This document shows, in pieces, positions 25,701 to 38,258 of a stretch of DNA of 64,000 bases. The notes under the pieces are model-generated. The model was not told the origin of the DNA and did no database searches. It was given only the letters and a program-made list of their open reading frames with translations. Each line of letters starts with the position of its first letter. Within the stretch, counting starts at the first letter, position 1. Source of the DNA: Rhynchonema sp. JSB1_4 (taxonomy: Eukaryota > Nematoda > Chromadorea > Monhysterida > Xyalidae); NCBI GenBank assembly GCA_030248065.1, contig JASAMV010008203.1:1-64000 (forward strand), read 5' to 3'. The translations under genes and the position numbers were made by a program.

Positions 25701-28700
25701 TTAGCGCCTTGCAGAGAGTGTTTCGAGTCCGACAGACTGCTGTGCGCGCGACGGAAACTGAAAAGATGGAAATTTCAGACAGAATTTTTGAATTTTGAAA
25801 ATTGTTTTGGAAAATGCGTAAGCACACGAACAATTTTAACACAAAACCGTTCGTTACCGTGAAACCGTACATGCGAATGTCGTTCCACAATATTCTGCTT
25901 ATTTCTTACAACTGCTGCTACACAGCACTCACTGTCTGAAGTGCTGCGCTGTCATTACCTGCTGGTACTCTTTCCTTAGATCGGCACTAAGAAAGTAAAA
26001 CAAAATGCCCAAATAACAGCCCGCATGTGCTAACTTTGATAGATGGTTGTCGTTGGTTAGATCGATTTGTAGCGGGTCGAGGAACCGACTAACGTCCTCG
26101 GCCACGCCCGGTGCGCGACATGCCAACTTGGCACGCACACGATCACGCGCGCTCGCCACGGCTGGTGTGTCGAACGTGCATGCGCGACGACGGTGACCTG
26201 TCGGATGGAAAGTGTGAATTTTGACACAAATTCGTTTTTTGGATGCGCTATTCTGACTGGAATTGAACATTCTTTTGGATAATTCGGGATTGGCCCACAC
26301 AAAGTGAAATTCTAAAGGCAACCACAACTATCGCGACCACTGTCGGACTACGACTTTGTAATAACCATCTTGCTACTTGCTACAGTGTCGAAGCACTAAT
26401 TTCGATCACTGTTTGTGTAGTGTTTGCGGAAGAAAATGCTGGCGGAACAATCTTCACGCTGGTCTGAATTGGTACTGCATACAGCTCTATCACAAGATAT
26501 GATGGCAGAAACAAACAGTGTCGCAGCATTCCACTTGTGATCTTCAAACTGCAGTCGCAGTACTTGCTGTCTCTTTGAGAAAATTAACAGGGCCTAACGT
26601 TCCAACGAAGATTCAAAAGAAGATCTCATACCTTTTCTCAACTGTTGATTGAATGATTGTTGTGGTTGCGCCAAACTAGATTGTGGACTGGATGGTGTGC
26701 CACACGATTGTTGCTGGCCGGCATGAGGGTTACACGTCCACCACGATGATTTGCCTGAATCAGGCACGTTAAATTTTCGAATTTTGAACTTTGCGGTCTT
26801 TTAATCCACTTCGTTGTTCATGAAATTATGTTTTATTTACCGGCTTCTTCATTTTGCACGCGCACGAATCGTGTGTGGAGCGACAGGTTGTGGCGGACAG
26901 AGTTCTGAAATAATGTGGGCACTTTTGTGATAAACACTTTTTCGGAAGGAACGTGTGATTGCAGTGATTTTTGACAGTTTTTCCTGAACATTTTACAAAT
27001 GACAAAAAGTCCATTTGGTGTAGAATACCTTCCATCCAGCAGCACTTGTTGTATCGGCCCGCTCGGCGAAGTACGGTATAGTCTTGATGAACCAATCGTA
27101 GACTGAAGAAAAATCACAAACTTCTGTGTAAAAACTGCACATTTTTTGTGAAAATTAGAAAACATTTCCTGGAGCCACAAACTTTGAGCTAAAGTCAATC
27201 GTTGCTCGGGTGTACTCATAATGGCCTGCGTAATCAAGTCTGAATACGATTGGTTGCCCCAGGGGTTGCGACGGCCGGTGACTGGTAGTTGACCTGCAAT
27301 GGGAGTGGTCGGTAGCTCAGCGTGTTGGTGCGCTGAAACGCATCCATGTTGAACACTGGGTTCAAATCCCGCTTGACGCGATACGAAATTAATCATGATG
27401 CTGCTGGTTTCAGGGATGATTATGAAGTAGATAATCGGAAATACTGTTAACTGGGGTACTACCTAGCTGGCTGATGTTTCACACACCAGCGCATATGAGC
27501 CCATGAAACATCGCTTACCCATGGTTGCGTCGTGAACCAACGATTCTCGGCTATGATAGGGGCTGCCATCGGTTGTGGTCACCAGCGGGCCCAGGGGGTT
27601 ATCAGTAGCTCGCCGGGCCATAATCCCCGGCGGGGAGTGGGTGTAACTAAAAAGGGATGTATTTTTTGAAAGTTTGTTATACTGACATGAATTGCACTTA
27701 TTACTCTGGTTGAACTGCTGAAACGTCACGAAGACACTATACTTTAAAGCATAAACAGATTCCTATAAATGCGGCCGGCAGAATGCATGTTCATGTGATG
27801 ACCGACAAGACACGCGTCACGTGATGGACAAAAAATAAAGAAGGGAGTCTGTTTATCAGCTTGTTGACACCTTATGTCTTTTCGTCTTCAGCACTTGAGT
27901 TCTTCAATAGCGAAGAACTTCCTCATTATAGGTACATAGGTGTTGAAACAGCTTTTAAGTTACTACCTACCGTAATTGTCCTTAAAAATGGCAAGCAAAT
28001 GCAAACCTGACCCCTGACCGATGACGTCATACTCACGACAGAGTCGTGGTAGAAAAATTGTGCAGACGTTTTATTGTGGACCTATTCTCAGCCAACCGCA
28101 CGACACAATTTCGTGTCAAAACTCAACCAGCAACATCAAATTTTGTAATCGGATCGGATCCGATGTGACTGGTCTTGGTCGCGCGTCATTCTTGCATTAC
28201 AGATATTAAGAAACTTACTGGAGCCACTAATTTGTCCAGCCTAAAAGAGTTACTCATTTGAGGTCGAGGAACGTCTTTTACGCTGGTCGAAATTAGCGGC
28301 ATCACGAGATTCCTTATATGTCCCTAATTAAAAAAACTCACATGACCATGGCAGGACCGGTCCGATCTGATCCGATCCGATCAACAACTCGGATATTGCG
28401 CTCAAAACCTGACCGGCAAAAAAACCCAAATACAGCGTACCTTGTGCTAGGCGAGTCCCCATTTTGTAACGGCTGATGTTCCCCGGGCAACGCGACATGA
28501 TTCTGGTCATGTGTGATGTCAATCAATTCGACCGGTTTACGTGGCCAGGTATTCGATCGGTCACGCGCCTGGATCTCCCACGTGACGTCGGGCGAGAAAC
28601 GCATCGGGGGCTTCGATGGCTGAAAATATTGGCCATTTTGGGAGCTGTATGGATATGTTTGAGGTTTGCGGGCAGGTTCTGCTATTATATTATACTGTAC

Positions 28701-29512
28701 ATATGTACTTGACACTGTCGTGTCTAACGCATGACGCGTGATGATGTGGCAATTTGTGCACATGACATCACCAAATTTAAGACAAATTTTTACACGGAAA
28801 GAAATGGAAGGCAACAAACGAGGAATTCTTATAGCCCAATTCTATACGTCGAACTGAGACCGAAGCCCAGAGCGAAGACTTGAAAACGTGCCCGATGCTA
28901 TACTTGCGGGCTGGAAAAAAACCGTTTTGTTTTTTCAGGAAAAAAACCGAAAAAACCGTTTTTTTCCTAGGCCTGGAAAAATACGTTTTTATTTTTTCCG
29001 GAAATTTTTCCAAGCGGCAACTTTTGGAAAAAAACGGTTTTTTTTTCAAAAATTTTCGAGAAATTTTCCAAGTTCGCGAAATGATGTTGTCAAAACCACT
29101 GTAAATCGGTCCTAAACAGTTCAAAATGAGCACTTTTTAATCTCCAAGTGCATTTTTAGCCTATTTCAGATCATTGCCGGACAAAATTTGCTCCAAAATA
29201 GGCGTTTTTGGACCATGGGTGTCCTTAAGTACTGGAAAAATATTTGGAAAAAAAACGGTTTTTTTCCGAAAAAAAACGTTTTTTTTCCAAAAATATATTT
29301 TGCGGAAAAATACGCAAGTAGACCCTATGCCATCAACAAATGTAGTGTGAAACATCTGCCAACCAACACACCTGTGGCGGTGATAGGGTATTGACATCGT
29401 GCTGCGTTGTGTAGGGCACGTGCTGTTGCTGTATCACATTGCCAAACATGTCGTATTGGGCTCCCGGATACCGCGCTGGTGGCGTATGCGATGTTTCCAT
29501 GTTAGTCGACAT
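22799..29512 (-). CDS. FoxO / DAF-16-type forkhead transcription factor
   Basis: This encodes the insulin-signalling effector FoxO, a nuclear forkhead activator of stress and metabolic genes that is excluded from the nucleus when phosphorylated by Akt. Exons on the minus strand: 29512-29372, 28619-28441, 27646-27519, 27293-27183, 27102-27029, 26904-26841, 26754-26632, 26197-26035, 25757-25597, 23719-23582, 23496-23411, 23351-23265 and 22993-22799; total 549 residues. Akt site 1 is RDRSNTWP (T71). The forkhead domain runs from about residue 157 (RRNPWGNQSYSDLI) to 242. It includes the recognition helix NSVRHNLSLH (212-221) and SSWW (235-238). Akt site 2 is RRRACT (T281). The C-terminal transactivation motif LTCDVEEVIKHEL then DFNMD (518-542) matches FoxO CR3. 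A Q/S-rich insertion separates SSWW from Akt site 2. Donors of exons 4 and 8 (GTTTGT, GTTAGC) are weak, and the exon 8 donor is the least certain junction. Confidence 0.9.
23836..23910. repeat. Decayed piece of the GTGTGG palindrome element
   Basis: GTGTGAAAAACCACACATTT and the following TACACAACTTTCCAAGTAG resemble the right end of the element at 3274-4520. It abuts the 1,664-bp foldback element in the FoxO intron 23720-25596. Confidence 0.4.
23920..25583. mobile_element. 1,664-bp palindromic foldback element, copy 2, in FoxO intron 9
   Basis: It begins TTAAAGGGCTCGGGACATAA and ends with the mirrored TGTCCCGAGCCCTTTAA. The length equals that of copy 1 at 7665-9328, but the orientation is opposite: its right arm is the near-identical complement of the copy 1 left arm. 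TTAA lies at both ends. It fills most of FoxO intron 9, and its right end is 13 bases from the exon 9 splice donor. Confidence 0.85.
27306..27378 (+). pseudogene. tRNA-like sequence antisense in FoxO intron 3
   Basis: TAGCTCAGCGTGTTGG resembles an internal A box and GGTTCAAATCCC fits a B box, with a T-arm GGG-TTCAAAT-CCC. Only about five acceptor pairs and a poor anticodon stem can be drawn, so it is likely a tRNA pseudogene or the head of a tRNA-derived SINE. It begins 12 bases from the FoxO exon 4 acceptor, on the opposite strand. Confidence 0.45.
28133..28389. mobile_element. Foldback MITE-like element, CATCAAATTT family, FoxO intron 2 copy
   Basis: The left arm, with ATCGGATCGGATCCGATG and CTTGGTCGCGCGTCA, mirrors a right arm with GACCGGTCCGATCTGATCC. 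The same landmarks occur at 61011-61248 and, more worn, at 2517-2733. The element has no coding capacity and sits wholly within FoxO intron 2. Confidence 0.65.
28905..29325. repeat. Repeat rich in GGAAAAAAACCGTTTTTTTCC, FoxO intron 1 copy
   Basis: Palindromic runs of the type GGAAAAAAACCG/CGGTTTTTTTCC occur at both ends, around a middle part with CCTTAAGTACTGG. Related copies lie in SEC22 intron 2 at 46676-47020 and 47340-48250, where the same CCTTAAGTACTG landmark recurs. It is non-coding. Confidence 0.5.
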
Positions 29513-29540
29513 AATTTCGCCAGTAATTATTTATTTACAA

Positions 29541-29561
29541 TTTAGGGGTCACCTGAAAGTT
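29541..29561 (-). promoter_or_regulatory. Splice acceptor in the FoxO 5' leader
   Basis: On the minus strand, GTAACTTTCAG lies about 40 bases upstream of the FoxO ATG at 29512, with the leader starting at 29552. As in the acyltransferase gene, it may end a leader intron or accept a trans-spliced leader. Confidence 0.4.
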
Positions 29562-30571
29562 ACAACATAGGTGTAGCTGGAGAGTCCGTCTCATTCCAAG
29601 TAAGGTTTTAGATACTACACAGTATGTATAGGCTGCATAACATAACGAACTCGCTACAGTCTAAGGTCTCACTTAAACAAGCTGCACTGTAAGGGAGGCT
29701 CCCGGCACAAAAGCTGGCCGCGATAAAATTGACGATTTATTATTGTTCTGGACACTTCACACATAGCTTAAAATAACAGTACAGCATTTGCAAAAAAACT
29801 ATGCAGAACGGCGAGAAACTGGTGTTTCTCACAAAAATGTTGCTCTCACATACAGTGAAACAGAAAAAATGCAATATGCTGTAACATTTTCGGTATCGGA
29901 AATCAGCACGTATGCAAGGGAAGTCAGCGTAAGCAACGGAAATCACGCATCGTGCTGATAAGAGAATGGTATTCTAGAACGGCCCAGTAGGTGGTATCAA
30001 CGGTGTATTTCCATGACAGTTGCCCAAAAAATTCGAATAACAACTTTTTGGCAGACCGTTGCGGGTGGCGTGGTGTTGTGATGCACACGTAAAGTGCCGA
30101 CTGTTTGAACCATTTTTGTGAAACTACAACAACGCACTCACAACATTTTTAACCAACGTCTAAACAGAAACCACGTGGGCGAAGTACAGGTGAAGGAGTC
30201 AACAGAATTCTTTAAGGTTGATTTATACTTCTGACTTCCAAAAAAAAAAGAAAACACAACACCACACAAAAGCCCAACCCCCCCCTCCCCCCCCCCCCCC
30301 CCACGCAAACCCCCCCAAAACCCCTTTAATCAAGCATAAACAGAGCACGTTTACGCTTTTTAGAAGAAAAAACGTATGCAACAACGTGACAAGTACAAAT
30401 AAATAGCGCTGCTCAATGCACATTTTAGATGAAATTGTAGAGATACATACATGTATACATGTATGACTGCGGAGGAACAGAAAACAACAGTTCGAATGTT
30501 TATGGCTGCAGGACAGGTGAAAATGGCCAATGACGTACAGTATACCTATAGTTTGCAGTTCGCCAAATCAA

Positions 30572-30615
30572 TAATCACCGGTCACATGATGCATGATAGT
30601 CATGTGACGTGATTA
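30572..30615. repeat. 44-bp hairpin
   Basis: The arms TAATCACCGGTCACATGA and TCATGTGACGTGATTA pair nearly fully around a short loop. The function is unknown. Confidence 0.5.
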
Positions 30616-30878
30616 CTGGGAGTGGTGGGTGGTGGTGCCGGAGTTCTCCACCTAAAACCCCCGATTGGGGTGGGTTCAAAATTGATATATTTTCCCGACT
30701 AATTCAAACATCGACTTCTGATCCAGTAGTAAACTTGTCAAAATCGTTGATGTCAGTACAGGATGACTAAGATAGGAAGGCAACCATTTTGGGGGAACTC
30801 GTTCTCCACGTCGGGTAATAGTGGTTTGACATGAGTAACATATTAATCGAACGCTAAACATTGATCGTTTTTTGGCTT

Positions 30879-31046
30879 AAAATGGAACGAAACATCACTA
30901 ATAAGCTGGAGTTATGGCCCGTGCCATAAAGGTGTGAGACGACAACATGGTTGTCATTACGCTGACGACTGACGAGCAGAGACAATCACACATTTTTATT
31001 GCCCTGCGCATAACTCCAGCTTGGTGAAGATTCGTCCCATATTTTC
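30879..31046. mobile_element. 168-bp foldback element
   Basis: The left arm (AAAATGGAACGAAACATCAC then AAGCTGGAGTTATG) mirrors the right arm (CATAACTCCAGCTT then GATTCGTCCCATATTTT). The arms are about 60 bp with scattered mismatches. No coding frame is present. Confidence 0.6.
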
Positions 31047-33470
31047 AGACAAAAACTCCGCAAGTTTTGCGTTCAACTGATTTGCTGCTCATGCTCAACG
31101 CAGATAACGAGTTCTCCAAAAGGATTGCGGTCCTATCTTGGGCACCCTGTTCATTATAGCATAGCAACTAAGCGTTGCTCTTCCGGTTGTTTTTCACAAT
31201 GTTTGGATACAAATGGCGAACAAGGTTACAAAAACTCAATTTCCCGCACAACCGATCCGCTGGTGAACAACTGCCAACCTAATTATCACACTACGACGGT
31301 AGACTGTGTACAATTCTTTTGAACACTATGTACTTCATTCGATACTGGCCAGTGATGCACCAGGTAAGCATCTGTACGAATGCACATGACAGTCACGTGA
31401 CCCAAGAAGACCAATATGCGCGAGCTGCATCGACATCATGTGCCAGGACATTACTATGTATATTCTCCAAGTTGCTGATAGGGACCCAGCGACCCAGGGA
31501 TCATGTGATCAAATTCACGTGGACTTAAAATTAAAAAAAACCATTTTTCGAAAAGTGCGTCAGTCTGACTCCAGCAACTTTTGGTGCAAAAAGGTGCGAA
31601 AATAAACAGTTTACCACTGACGTGTGGGCATGCTCGAAACGATGCGTGAGTCACTATGCAACCTATTGTGCCTTTTGCGTGAACGTATACATTATTGAAA
31701 AAAAACAAGCTGGCTCGGTGCTGCCTGAGTTCTCTCAAGTGACGTAGATACTTTTGTGAACTATTTTAGGTGAGTCAAATTCCAGGTGTGTAACATACAG
31801 TAGATACAGTGACAGTGAGTCTTCAGAGCGTAATAATACATACATAGAGCTAATTGGACCGAATTATATGACGAAATATTTGTGAATATTAGCACAATCG
31901 CATTAGTCATTTCACATGAAGGGGGACTCGGATTTGACCGGCGTTCGGCAAGTAAACAGAAAATCAATGTTGTATGAGCCTTAACTGTTAGACTAAATTC
32001 ATGTTTTGATTAATAAAATCGTACCTATTTTGCGGGATTGAAAATTTATATAAAATGTAACATGAAACAACAATTAACATGTCCAGGGAACTGACCTTGT
32101 TCGCCTAGAACCAACCTTAAACATGTCTGACTATGAAGTACACTTCTATTATACGGTAAAATTTTCGACAATGATGTCTGGAGTTCACCCAAGTGAGACC
32201 GTTGCCCGTACCCATGTTGGTACAAGCAGAATTAAAGTTGGCCTTTCAAATCAGCAACTTTAATCTGAAACATACATGTACATAACAACAGTTGAAAGTT
32301 ACAGATTTTGATCAAACGAAATAATGTCCCGCACACGGATATGATTGAGAGCTTGTTCTTGTTTTGAGTTACGTGTCAATTGCATTAAGACTTGACTAGT
32401 ATACGATAGGGATATAAAGGCAATCTAGCCGCTGATGTCACCGCCGCGAAATCTACAGTATACCAGAGGCTAATTTCCACCCTTCTCTACATAATATTTT
32501 TTTTTTTTCCCTCTTTTCCCCACCCTTTCTCTTCTCCTCTTATACTTTTCACTTTTTTCTCTTTTTTTTTATATTTTTTTTATTATTATTTCTTAATCTT
32601 TTTTATTTTATATTTTTCTCCTAATAAAAATTTAATTTTTTTTTATACCCACCTGCAGTATGTACAGTATAATATGTTGAAAAAGCTGTGCAGATGACAT
32701 TAACGCCCACCGCGTGTGTGGCTGCAATGCTGTTTTTCTCCAATGATCTTAATTGATGCAAGTCTACCTAATCTCAGGTGCAAGATGAAAACTGAGATGG
32801 TAGACCGGACCGTGATTTTTCGTATGAAGCCCCTGGTGTTGATCCGGAAAGAAGCGAAAGGCAAGCAACGCGATTCTACTTCAACAACCATTTTCTGCAA
32901 GCAAACACGCGCGCGCTTCAGAACACATTTCTGCAAGTTTTTGTTGAATTTAACGAACCAATGACCCCAATCATGTGCAGCAAAATGCGTGACTCGAGCA
33001 AGTAATGCATAAACTGATGAACTTTATTTGCGTTATAGGTTCCTGATACACAACCACACACGTCATGCGTATAGTAATCTAGTCTAGTCGACAGCAGGCA
33101 GACGAGGATCAGGTTGCCATGCGATTAAGCACCCTGTACCATGCATACCATGGATACGGCATCAAAGTTTGTTAGAATTGAGAGCTGTTAGCTGTTATAG
33201 AGGCCACTATATTAACTTAATGGGTATATGTGCAAGAGTCGGATGCATGAACGCGCCCTTCATATTTTCATCACAATGATTGGCTTTAATTGCTTACCTA
33301 CATGACGAGATTGATATCACCCTGTTGGCACTGGCTGCATATTATGGCGCATGAAAACCTGCCTCAATGTTAACTTCTGGCATGGTGGTTGTTATTTAAT
33401 CACTAACTAAGACATTACTATACTTTGAGTACCCATGAACGAATATATGCCGCGGGAGTGGAGTATTGGC

Positions 33471-34103
<633 letters not shown>

Positions 34104-34344
34104 ACCACATACAGTATAGCGCGCTTACTGCAGTAACCTTGCTAATCAGTTGGCAGCCTGTTATTGTACCTCGTTGTGGCCCTCATTAAGAGCCGCGTTA
34201 TGCGTGCGTTTCCTGTTGGAACTTCCCAAACGGATCAGGCTACATAACTGCGACTTTGTGAGTTTGCAAGCAGCAGAGCAGGCAAACTTTCAGTATTCAA
34301 CAACCACTGATTGGCTTGTGACCTTGGTTGGAACCTGTATGGTG

Positions 34345-34684
34345 CAACCACCAGCTCATGAGACTAAAGGCTACTTTATACTTTGTCTCGTTGTGATACA
34401 CGCAATATTTTATCGCGCGCTGGTTGGCTCATGCGCAATAGCCAATCAGCGCTCGAGAAAATGTTGCGTGTATCGCAACGAAACAAAGTATAAAAAGGTC
34501 TTAAAGCTGGTTTGGCCAGATCCAATAATGTTCCAGCTCCACTTGTTCGAAAACAACAGAAAGAGAATTTGTCACCGTCGATTGTCTTTCTTTTTTTTCG
34601 AAGCATACCGAAACGCGTATGGAACCGAAACATTATTGGATCTGTCAAAGCCAGCTTCACACCCACTCATGAGCTTTTGGTTGG
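34345..34684. mobile_element. Foldback element with CCAACCANNAGCTCATGAG ends (outer)
   Basis: The left end CAACCACCAGCTCATGAG mirrors the right end CTCATGAGCTTTTGGTTGG. Inner parts such as GGCCAGATCCAATAATG and CATTATTGGATCTGTC also pair. A second copy is at 55572-55846. An open frame of 210 codons (34150-34782) covers it but only reflects the repeat. A different foldback element is inserted in it at 34366-34498. Confidence 0.65.
34366..34498. mobile_element. Nested foldback element inside the CTCATGAG element
   Basis: The left arm, with ACTTTATACTTTGT, ATACACGCAA and GCGCGCTGGTTGGCT, mirrors the right arm, with AGCCAATCAGCGCTCG, TTGCGTGTAT and ACAAAGTATAAAAAGG. The left CATGAG terminus of the outer element stays outside it, so it inserted later. 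Confidence 0.55.
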
Positions 34685-35027
34685 ACCACACATTGCACCG
34701 CACTCATGTAATCGGGTCTCTTCTGTTTTTGGTAACCGCTATGAAGAATAATGACTGCAAAAGTGGATTAACGGCGGATTAATCCAAAAGTCTAAATAGA
34801 CGGGTTACAGGTTCGATACTTTTAAGATGGTCAGAATAAAAAAGGTACAGTATGTAAGACTTCCGTTCTGATTATTATACACGTAAACTTGACCAAGCTG
34901 CCAAGTTCTGATGCTGATGACAGCTTATTACGGTCGGGTGCATGACGAAAACACAGAGTTCACACATTTGAAAAATAAATTTTGTGGCCATAATGCGCCA
35001 GATTTTTTTCTGCATGACTTGCGGGTT

Positions 35028-35229
35028 ATGTATAAGCAAACTACACCAACACGAGCCCGATTTCGAAGGTGGTGTGTGTTCAAAACGAATAGAAAGAGAA
35101 AATCATCATGCTCCACTTTGTATTCTTCAACGTGCAACATTTCCCAAATCAGCAGCCACGTATGAATGTTTCACTATTCTGCCAGCTGCGAAATCGGGCT
35201 CGTGTTGGAGTAGTTTGCCTTTATGTATT
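35028..35229. mobile_element. About 200-bp foldback element
   Basis: The left arm, with AAACTACACCAACACGAGCC then CGATTTCG, mirrors the right arm, with CGAAATCGGGCTCGTGTTGG then AGTAGTTTGCC. The arms are about 38 bp and nearly perfect. Confidence 0.6.
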
Positions 35230-35271
35230 GGAGAAGCTCGATTGAGCCCCCCCCCCGTATAAGCACCAACT

Positions 35272-35307
35272 GGGGGCTTATTCGGAATAGCTTCCGAATC
35301 AGCCCCC
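35272..35307. repeat. GC-rich hairpin
   Basis: GGGGGCTTATTCGGAA and TTCCGAATCAGCCCCC form a stem around TAGC. Like the element at 45801-46223, it carries runs of C next to AATAG, so it may be a fragment of that family. Confidence 0.5.
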
Positions 35308-38216
35308 ATCTATGGTCGATGTTTCATGTGCTTATACACAGCGGGGTTTGTTTGGACTAATTTTTTATTTTCGAATTCAAAAACAGACGCAAAACCCGAA
35401 TAAACGGCCAGGGGGCTCAGTCAAACTGCGCTCTGGTACACATGCGCATACAGGTGCAGCTGTTAGTTCAATCCGATCAACAGAAAGTTTAATCATACGG
35501 TTGCTCCCACGGTAATGAAGCCCGACAATGAACGCAATAACAACAAGCGCCTAATTACGAAATTGCTGCATATGATTGACTTTCATTGAGTTTGCATGCA
35601 GTAAAGAAGCCAGATATAGCGGTAACGTTATGATAATATAAGCAGAATTATCAATGCCTGTGTCGTGTGTACCCATATGGGTACCTAAGTATACATCTTA
35701 CAAACAGATCTAATACCTTTTTTTGCTGTTTGGAGGCTTGACAATTAAGTATACATCCATAGCACCTTACGGCACATGCAGGCGCAGGCCTCAAGCAGCT
35801 AAAAATTGCAGCACTTTTGTGTTATTAAATTTGTGTTATTTATTATTGCGGTAGACAGCACTAACTTTCGACACTATAAAAAACAAGTCTGATTTGCTAT
35901 AAAACTGAAAAACGCGAAAAAAAGCTTTGGGGTGTGGGCTTAGATGTGGATTAGCCCTATAGGTGCTGAAGTTCCGTTTCTGTCGCCTGGATTGTGGAAG
36001 TGCACACTCAGACTCGTTGTTCTCCGAGAATCCCCGTCCCTGTGTCTCCAGAAAAAGCCTAAGCTTAGCCTGAGTGCAAGGATAGGCCTGAGCCCATACA
36101 TATACCTGCAGAAAAAAGGTCCTCAGCCCAAAAGCAGGATAAAAGTCAGACAAAATTAGTCAAAATTGTATTATCTACTTGATGCCGTGAATGCAGAGCA
36201 GCGCAATATGCTTGCCTCTACGTACTCCTACATGTGATGGAATGCTAATATCATAAAACGGTATGGGAGACACGGTAGGGACAGTACATGGCGGCACTTG
36301 TTTCGTGCAACGCATAATATCAAGGCATCATAGCAAATCGATAATATTACTGTAATAAAACTGATAAGACTCGTGGTTTAAAGGCACAAGGACGTGCAGA
36401 TACTGTATGAAGCAGCTTATGACTGCGAGAAACTGCCTGGTGTTTGGGTTCAGCACCTAATGCACTACTTACTGCTGCAATATCGAATGAAGCCACATTT
36501 TCATTGCCGGCAGTTTATTAAGATTATCAAGTTACATCACTGGAGGATTATTCAAATCGGCAGTTTTTTGACGAGCACTGACAAAAAAAATTTCAGGTTT
36601 GACATTCGTTGCTTTAAAATAATAAACCTGACATCGTCAGACCTCTAAATGACAGGTCTGGAAATGAACGAAAAAACACTAATTTTAGTCCGGATCCAAC
36701 TATGATGTTCCGAGGATAGGCGCTAAAACGCGTTATCTCTACTTGCTGCTTCTGGTGTCAGTGTCACGCGAAGACCAGTATGTAGGTATGGTGTTCACTC
36801 CACGTGACGTGGTGACAAGCTCTGCTGTGAGTCGTTAGCGTTACCACAGCTGCACACACTGCTCCGTTCCTACAGTCACGCTTCTGCATAGTGTGTCGTG
36901 CGGTGAGTCTGTACAAAATGGCATAACCTGCTGTGGGTGGCGTGCCCGTTTTGCTGCCACAGACGGGCTGTGCATCAGGCAGTCATCAGCGTCAATGTAA
37001 CCTGACGGTCACACACACGATGAGCTGATTCGTTGATTATGCGTGACACACCTATGTATGTATCATGTATCAAATCGACCATAACCACCGAGAGAACATC
37101 GCGCACTTCAAAACATTTGATCACGATACTAGTCCAGCTCGTCCCCAGTGGTATAGTTTACGTTTGGGTTTAGGCTCATCTCAAGCCAAAGCGGCTGGCA
37201 ACCTAAGCCTACTTGTTTGATGGAAAGTTTCGAAACCAAGAGATTCTACTGCAGTTGATCAGAATCGAAAGCTATGTAAGAAAAAATACCGCAAACAAGA
37301 CGATTAAAAAGGAGGGATTAACAAAGATTAAAGCCTTTCATTAAGCCTATGCCTAACGAAGGCCTAAACCTAAGCTTAGCCGACGCCTAAACTGCCTAAG
37401 GGGGGCTTGACTTGCACCAACAGCACTGCTTGTGCAATCGCACAATCAAAGCAATATTTCTTCAACTCAGATACCACTTTCGGGGAAAAAATGACGTTCA
37501 TTGTTCACTATGTTCAACCTGAACTGTATTATATCAGCAACAGGGCGATGTGGAACAATCTTAGGCAACAGCTACGTACATACCTAAAGGTGTTTGCCTA
37601 TAGTTAAACAGTTGCCACTGGCCAGGTCGCGTGAAGCAAGCAGCGCGCAAAGTTTCACTCTGACATGAACACACAGGACACAGCTGCCCGGCTGGCTGGC
37701 TGGCTGTGTTAGCGCGTTTTTTACGACAAGAGAAGACACACAGCAACGCGCGTAATGTTGCCTGCACGTACGTGGTCGTTGTGGCACTGGATTGGCACGA
37801 GGACCAGGGGTTGCTCCAGCGGTGCTTGCCGTGCTGGGTGTCAGGCCAACCCAGGGTAGGCATGTACACATATGCCTGGAACACCTCATATGCATTGGGC
37901 TTGGGCTTAGGCCTCCGCTTTGGAGGGTCCAAGCTGAAGCCTACACGCTCATAATGAAACACTGCTGAGTGTGAGCTACTCCAGTGCCCACACGTGGGCA
38001 TGTACAAGTGTAGCTGTTGCAGCATAGAGAGAGCGCCAAGCCAACCAGTCAGCAAGAGCACAGAGAGACTGAACTAATCGTTCAACCATCCGCTCTTTTG
38101 TGCATTACAACGGCAAACGAGGGTGCCGTTCGCAGGTTTGCATCCGGAAACACAACTGGTACCCGAGAATTAGCCATCCAGGCGCACTGCGGGCGCAGGA
38201 GAACAGGTTTCCAGCA

Positions 38217-38219
38217 CAG

Positions 38220-38255
<36 letters not shown>
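38217..38255. repeat. (GT)n microsatellite
   Basis: Short GT dinucleotide run with one GC interruption near its left end. Confidence 0.85.

Positions 38256-38258
<3 letters not shown>

Noticed and set aside
26833..27396. 187-codon frame through the forkhead exons
   Set aside because: It is intron read-through linking three FoxO exons and a tRNA-like sequence; the spliced model gives a proper forkhead domain.
34150..34782. 210-codon open frame
   Set aside because: It reads straight through two nested foldback elements.
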